Shown: piece after piece, positions 60,299-64,000 of the stretch
Position numbering within the stretch: position 1 is the first letter of the stretch
How the letters are laid out: each line of letters opens with the position of its first letter
Source of the DNA: Microthyrium microscopicum
Lineage: Eukaryota; Ascomycota; Dothideomycetes; Microthyriales; Microthyriaceae
NCBI GenBank assembly: GCA_010405405.1
Contig: MU004234.1
Location: 2,151,988-2,215,987 of the forward strand
Length of the DNA stretch: 64,000 nucleotides
Direction of reading: 5' to 3'
Position numbers and translations under genes: made by a program
Notes under the pieces: model-generated
Seen by the model: the letters and a program-made list of their open reading frames with translations, nothing else
Database searches by the model: none
What the model was told of the DNA's origin: nothing

Positions 60299-61602
60299 CG
60301 TGACTTGAGATGAGGTGGATAGTTTCGAAACCTGAACAGATTCTATAATCGACTGTTTATATCTTATATGATCAGGATTCACGCCACAAGTCTGTGGGAT
60401 CTGCATATCGACGCGGACCAAATCCTGGTGTTAATCCATAACTCTATGAATGCTTCTTGAAAGATAGCTGGCTGGTATAGAGTGCTTGAATCTAACCCTG
60501 TCATAAGAGCTATATGCCATATACTAGTTCGCATTCGTTCCTATACCACACATGGCATAGAAGCCCCAAACACATGATGCCCATCGGCTATCAACCAATA
60601 ATGTATCGCAGCGTAGGACTTTGCGTGGCCGCGAATCATGGAAGTCGAAAGCACCAATCATGTAATCTGTACATGTACATGATTAAATTGCTCTCCGTGA
60701 ACCTAGAATGATGGAAGATCATTTTCGGATCGTGTCAGCTTATAGTATAACGGATGCTCTGGCACATGATGTTCCATTATGCTGCAGAGAAACATTGAAG
60801 ATACTTTGTCATATAGCAGACGACGACTACAGTCTTCATCGTTCTAGACTTATGTCGATGTCAAGGCATTCTCAAATCTAGCAGACAACCGAAATGAAAA
60901 ATCTTCTTTGGGGGGAAGAATACACTAGATATTAGAGCCAAGTTTTATGGCACAATTGCCAGCCTTCTTGCCCTCCGTCGAGATAACTGAAGACAAGTAA
61001 TTGTATATTCGAATGCTGCTTCATCCAACAACCTTGACATATACCTGCCAAATTAGTTAGTTGCCGAAAACTCGAAAACTCGGCTGCGGTTTGAGATTAA
61101 GTTTATCCGAAATTCCATCGCTTTCGGACTCGCTTTCCACCTTCTTGGTACCTGATTAGGGTTTGATTACACGTCTCTTCGGAGCGAGCGGGTTCTGCGA
61201 GGAGAAATTGGAATGGACCCTTTTTGCCAGTTTACCCGGTTCAAACTCAATCAGAAAGAGTACCACCACATGCGTTATGACTTTTAGTTCAAGAAATAAA
61301 GTTTATTTGAATAACAGGTATAAGTCAAGTTCATTTGATTGGAGGATACCTGTCTAAGTGATATGCTTGGCCGTCTTAAATCGCTCGAAATAACCAGATT
61401 GAAGGCTAGTGATCAGTTATATATATTATTTCCTAGGTAGTGCCCGGTTAACAGACACACAATTCGAGATAGTTGAACTGTAAAGCTTCATCATAGCTTG
61501 GCTATTAAGACACTTAAAGACGTCGTCTGGTAACGTTCTCTTTTTGACTGATAGCACGAATCGATTTGCTTTCTATACATGCATATTTTGACCTTCAATA
61601 TA
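60299..61602. other. Divergent promoter region between FAD oxidase and SURNod19 genes
   Basis: This 1.3-kb region has no supported gene. A (TA)-rich stretch TTATATATATTATTTCC lies near 61,415, and a CTATAATCGACTGTTTATATC segment near 60,341-60,361, about 50 bp before the FAD-oxidase start, could serve as its TATA region. Confidence 0.5.
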
Positions 61603-62907
61603 ATGAGATCTTTCATTTTTCTTGTGGGGTTGGTTTCGGCTTCACCCGCTGTACTAAGTAGGTGTTATGCTCTTGACTTGAAAATAGGAGTGAGTTATCC
61701 AGGACACTAATGTGAAGCAGGACCTAGACAGCACGATGGCCATGGTTCTTCGCCCATGAGCACCAGTGCGCTTCCTCAGGCACCCTCGAGCGTTTGGAGT
61801 CCAGTGAAAGCTGAAACTTTGAAGCCACAGGATACTCGTCCTGGTGTGAAGAGAGTTCGCTATACTATAGGACCATTCAAACTAAATCCCAGCGGCTATA
61901 AACGACAAATGTATGAAGGACAAATGGGTAAGACATATCTCCCAATGCTTTGAAACACTCAAGGTCTTTCCTGTGATGCTCAAGCAGAAGACAAACCAGC
62001 TTATCTGATTCGTGATTCTAGACCCCAACTCGGATGTATTCAAAGGACCATTGACAGGAATACCCAAGAACATCGTTGTGCTACAAACCAACAGCTCTTT
62101 TATAAACGAAGATGGCTCCCCAGCTGATATTGCCAATGGTCTCTACAATCATCATTTCATCGTGGCCGATGCCAACAAGATGGGACCCAGTCCTCTCAAA
62201 TGTATCGACGGGGGCGCCAACAATACGACTCCGAAGAACATGGGTTTATTGATGGGTGCTAGTGAAGCCAACAAGGATATGATATTCTCATCGTCCAAGA
62301 ATTTGACTACCGGCTTCATTGTTGGAGCCAACGATACAGTGATTGTTAGTGCCGAGCTTGTCAATTACAACAATGCCACCAAAACCGTCTATTTGCAATC
62401 AGAGCTCGAGTTTCAGAACGTCACGAGCGACGCTCTAGATACCAACTTCTTCCAGTTCGATATCAACATGTGCAACCCAGCCAAACCAGACCTTGTTGCC
62501 CCACCCGGACAGAAGAAATGGTCGGTCACCAGCAAAAAAGTAGAGGTTGCTCAGAATGGATATATTTTGTTTCGACGAGGCCACATGCATGATGGAGGAG
62601 AAAGTGTTGAGCTCAGACTTAATGACAAACCGGTTTGCATAAGCACTGCCCATTACGGTGGCGAGTTGGGGACTGCTACTATCAACGGCGAAACCTGGGA
62701 GACAATCAGTCGCATGGAGCCATGCTTAGATCCAGTTCAAGTCAAAGTTGGCGACTTTTTGACAGTGACGGGAAACTTTGATCTTGCTGCCCATAAGTCG
62801 TAAGTACACTATCGGTTTTCGCAGATTCCATTGCTTGATCTGACATGAACAGTCGCCAGCACTCTCATGGAAGCGGTATGGGAGAGCAAATGGCTCTCAT
62901 GACGTAA
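61603..62907 (+). CDS. Secreted SURNod19-domain protein
   Basis: Exons 61,603-61,657, 61,721-61,927, 62,022-62,799 and 62,853-62,907 give 364 residues. A signal peptide (MRSFIFLVGLVSASPAV) leads a mature chain beginning RPRQHDGHGSS. The body matches the Stress up-regulated Nod 19 family: IVVLQTNSSFINEDG, GLYNHHFIVAD, the RRGHMHDGGESVELRLN segment and a late Cys. The conserved His residues in NHH and GHMHDGG suggest metal, perhaps copper, binding, since the fold is thought to resemble copper monooxygenases; activity is unknown. The last exon ends MALMT-stop with GTAAGT overlapping the stop codon, so an extra 3' exon near 63,058 is an alternative. Several Asn-x-Ser/Thr sites suggest glycosylation. 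Confidence 0.75.
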
Positions 62908-63495
62908 GTATTTCATTGTTGCTTCGAGCAGTTGACGCGCGCATCGATTGATGGTGTGATTAAGTGCTGTTATGTCGATTGCTATAGGAAGGCATTTAAG
63001 CATATCATCAATCAATGCTGGCATCTGAGTATGCTATGGACTTCGTGCTAACGCAGCCAGATACATGTTTGCACCCACAAAATAATAGACTTACCGACTA
63101 ATCTCTACACGTTTCTTTATGTGGAGGCTTTGAAATAATCTTGGTTGGAAATATTGTATACACTATATAAATAAGTTTCAATGTTAGACTGTTAGTGGTG
63201 CGCTCAAGAATAGTACACACAATAAAAGGCAAGGTCACCGTAATATCACGATTCCTATACTTTTCCTGATAAGATCAGTTCTTTCGATGCTTTGGGTAAA
63301 TAAACACTTTCTGCACCAAGAGAATTTTGCAAATAATTCTTCATTGTACCGTATACAATTGCGGTCGCCGTTAGACAATAGAGGTTTAGGAAAGGAAGTC
63401 TCAAAGAAATCCATCTCAAAAAAATATTGATGACTGTGCCCATCATCACTAAACTTGTGTTCAATAAATCAGTCCCCATCGAGGCCAAAAAAAAT
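62908..63495. other. Intergenic region between SURNod19 gene and tRNA
   Basis: No separate gene is supported. An open stretch at about 63,058-63,138 could be an alternative last exon of the upstream gene. A minus-strand frame with hydrophobic residues at 63,255-63,488 overlaps the tRNA trailer and is not called. Confidence 0.45.
63484..63495 (-). terminator. Polymerase III T-run terminator of the tRNA gene
   Basis: On the minus strand the tRNA is followed by GATTTTTTTTGG, a run of eight T within two bases of the mature 3' end. Confidence 0.85.
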
Positions 63496-63589
63496 CGTCA
63501 ACGACAGGATTTGAACCTGTGCGGCCGAAGCCAATAGATAACCAAATTATAATTCGAGTCTATCCCATTAACCACTCTGGCACGTTGAC
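63496..63589 (-). tRNA. tRNA-Ser (anticodon CGA) with a short intron
   Basis: Read on the minus strand, the acceptor stem GTCAACG pairs perfectly with CGTTGAC. The D arm contains AGAGTGGTTAATGG. The anticodon stem ATAGA/TCTAT encloses loop CTCGAA and, after position 37, a 13-nt intron TTATAATTTGGTT. The long variable arm GGCTTCGGCC and the T arm CAGGTTCAAATCCTG follow. The discriminator base is G, as in tRNA-Ser. A run of eight T directly after the gene is a polymerase III terminator. The extra arm, G73 and CGA anticodon together support serine over leucine. Confidence 0.92.
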
Positions 63590-64000
63590 TTTTGAGGTTA
63601 GCGCCTGTACAGTCATCAAAGATGAAAAACAGACATTATTTCATGAATTTTGTCCATAGAAAAATGTAAAAACATTCAAGCATAATTTCGTTTTTTTGAT
63701 TATATCATCAAATTTTCACGACCCCGACTGGCTTCCATAATCTGCGCTTTCCTTCAACAAAAGGTCATCTAACAATGGTATTTATTTCGAGATTTATACC
63801 AAATTCACAGATCTTCAGGAAACGACATCTAATGGACTTGTATCCTTCACGAGCAGGCGGTGAGAAAATGTAATTGTATTGCTACATAGTACTAGTACAT
63901 CTACTAAGTACAGTAACTAGTGTATGAAGATTAGTGGGTGGAGGGTTTGCCCATCATTTAGTGCTTGATCAGAGCTGATTGTCAATCAGCGCCTTCACAA
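63590..64000. other. Gene-free window end
   Basis: Upstream flank of the tRNA gene and beyond; AT-leaning sequence with short open frames only. Nothing recognised. Confidence 0.5.

Noticed and set aside
63255-63488. Minus-strand hydrophobic 77-codon frame beside the tRNA
   Set aside because: Overlaps the tRNA trailer, has no recognisable family or splice context, and its composition is ordinary for AT-leaning intergenic DNA.

Overview
This window comes from a filamentous ascomycete (Pezizomycotina). The evidence is short GT-AG introns of mostly 45-130 bp, a HET-domain gene, a reducing polyketide synthase, secreted oxidative and cell-wall enzymes, and very AT-rich repeat blocks whose mutation pattern fits repeat-induced point mutation (RIP). 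A placement near Leotiomycetes is a guess. Exon positions below were read by eye; most gene models are confirmed by reading-frame phase across every junction and by family motifs restored on splicing.

Positions 1 to about 10,440 are an extremely AT-rich, gene-free repeat block with short tandem and inverted repeats. From 10.5 to 16.6 kb GC-normal gene-free DNA alternates with two dead DNA transposons: a hAT element (minus strand, coding relic about 11.48-13.44 kb) and a bounded Fot1/pogo-type element (14,791-16,581) with long terminal inverted repeats and TA target duplication.

From 16.7 kb the window is genic. In order: a HET-domain protein (-), a secreted class II-type heme peroxidase (+), a short reducing polyketide synthase (+), class III alcohol dehydrogenase (+) and an Old Yellow Enzyme (-). 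Then comes a tandem array of three paralogous genes (-, 34.2-43.2 kb) that join a 2-oxoglutarate/Fe(II) oxygenase domain to two uncharacterised domains. The array is followed by a 14-exon laccase (-), ATG16 (-), a GH81 endo-beta-1,3-glucanase (+), a GH76 mannanase of the Dfg5/Dcw1 type (+), a J-domain/coiled-coil/Cys-rich protein (+), a berberine-bridge-type FAD oxidase (-), a SURNod19-domain secreted protein (+) and an intron-containing tRNA-Ser(CGA) (-).

Many products are secreted oxidative enzymes (peroxidase, laccase, FAD oxidase) or wall-remodelling enzymes (GH81, GH76). The most unusual locus is the oxygenase array. Only one copy keeps all the metal ligands and a full-length reading frame. 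One is full length but lacks the metal ligands and carries an in-frame stop. One is truncated. Second is the polyketide synthase, which lacks recognisable methyltransferase and enoylreductase domains, has a degenerate dehydratase motif, and lies close to an Old Yellow Enzyme gene.
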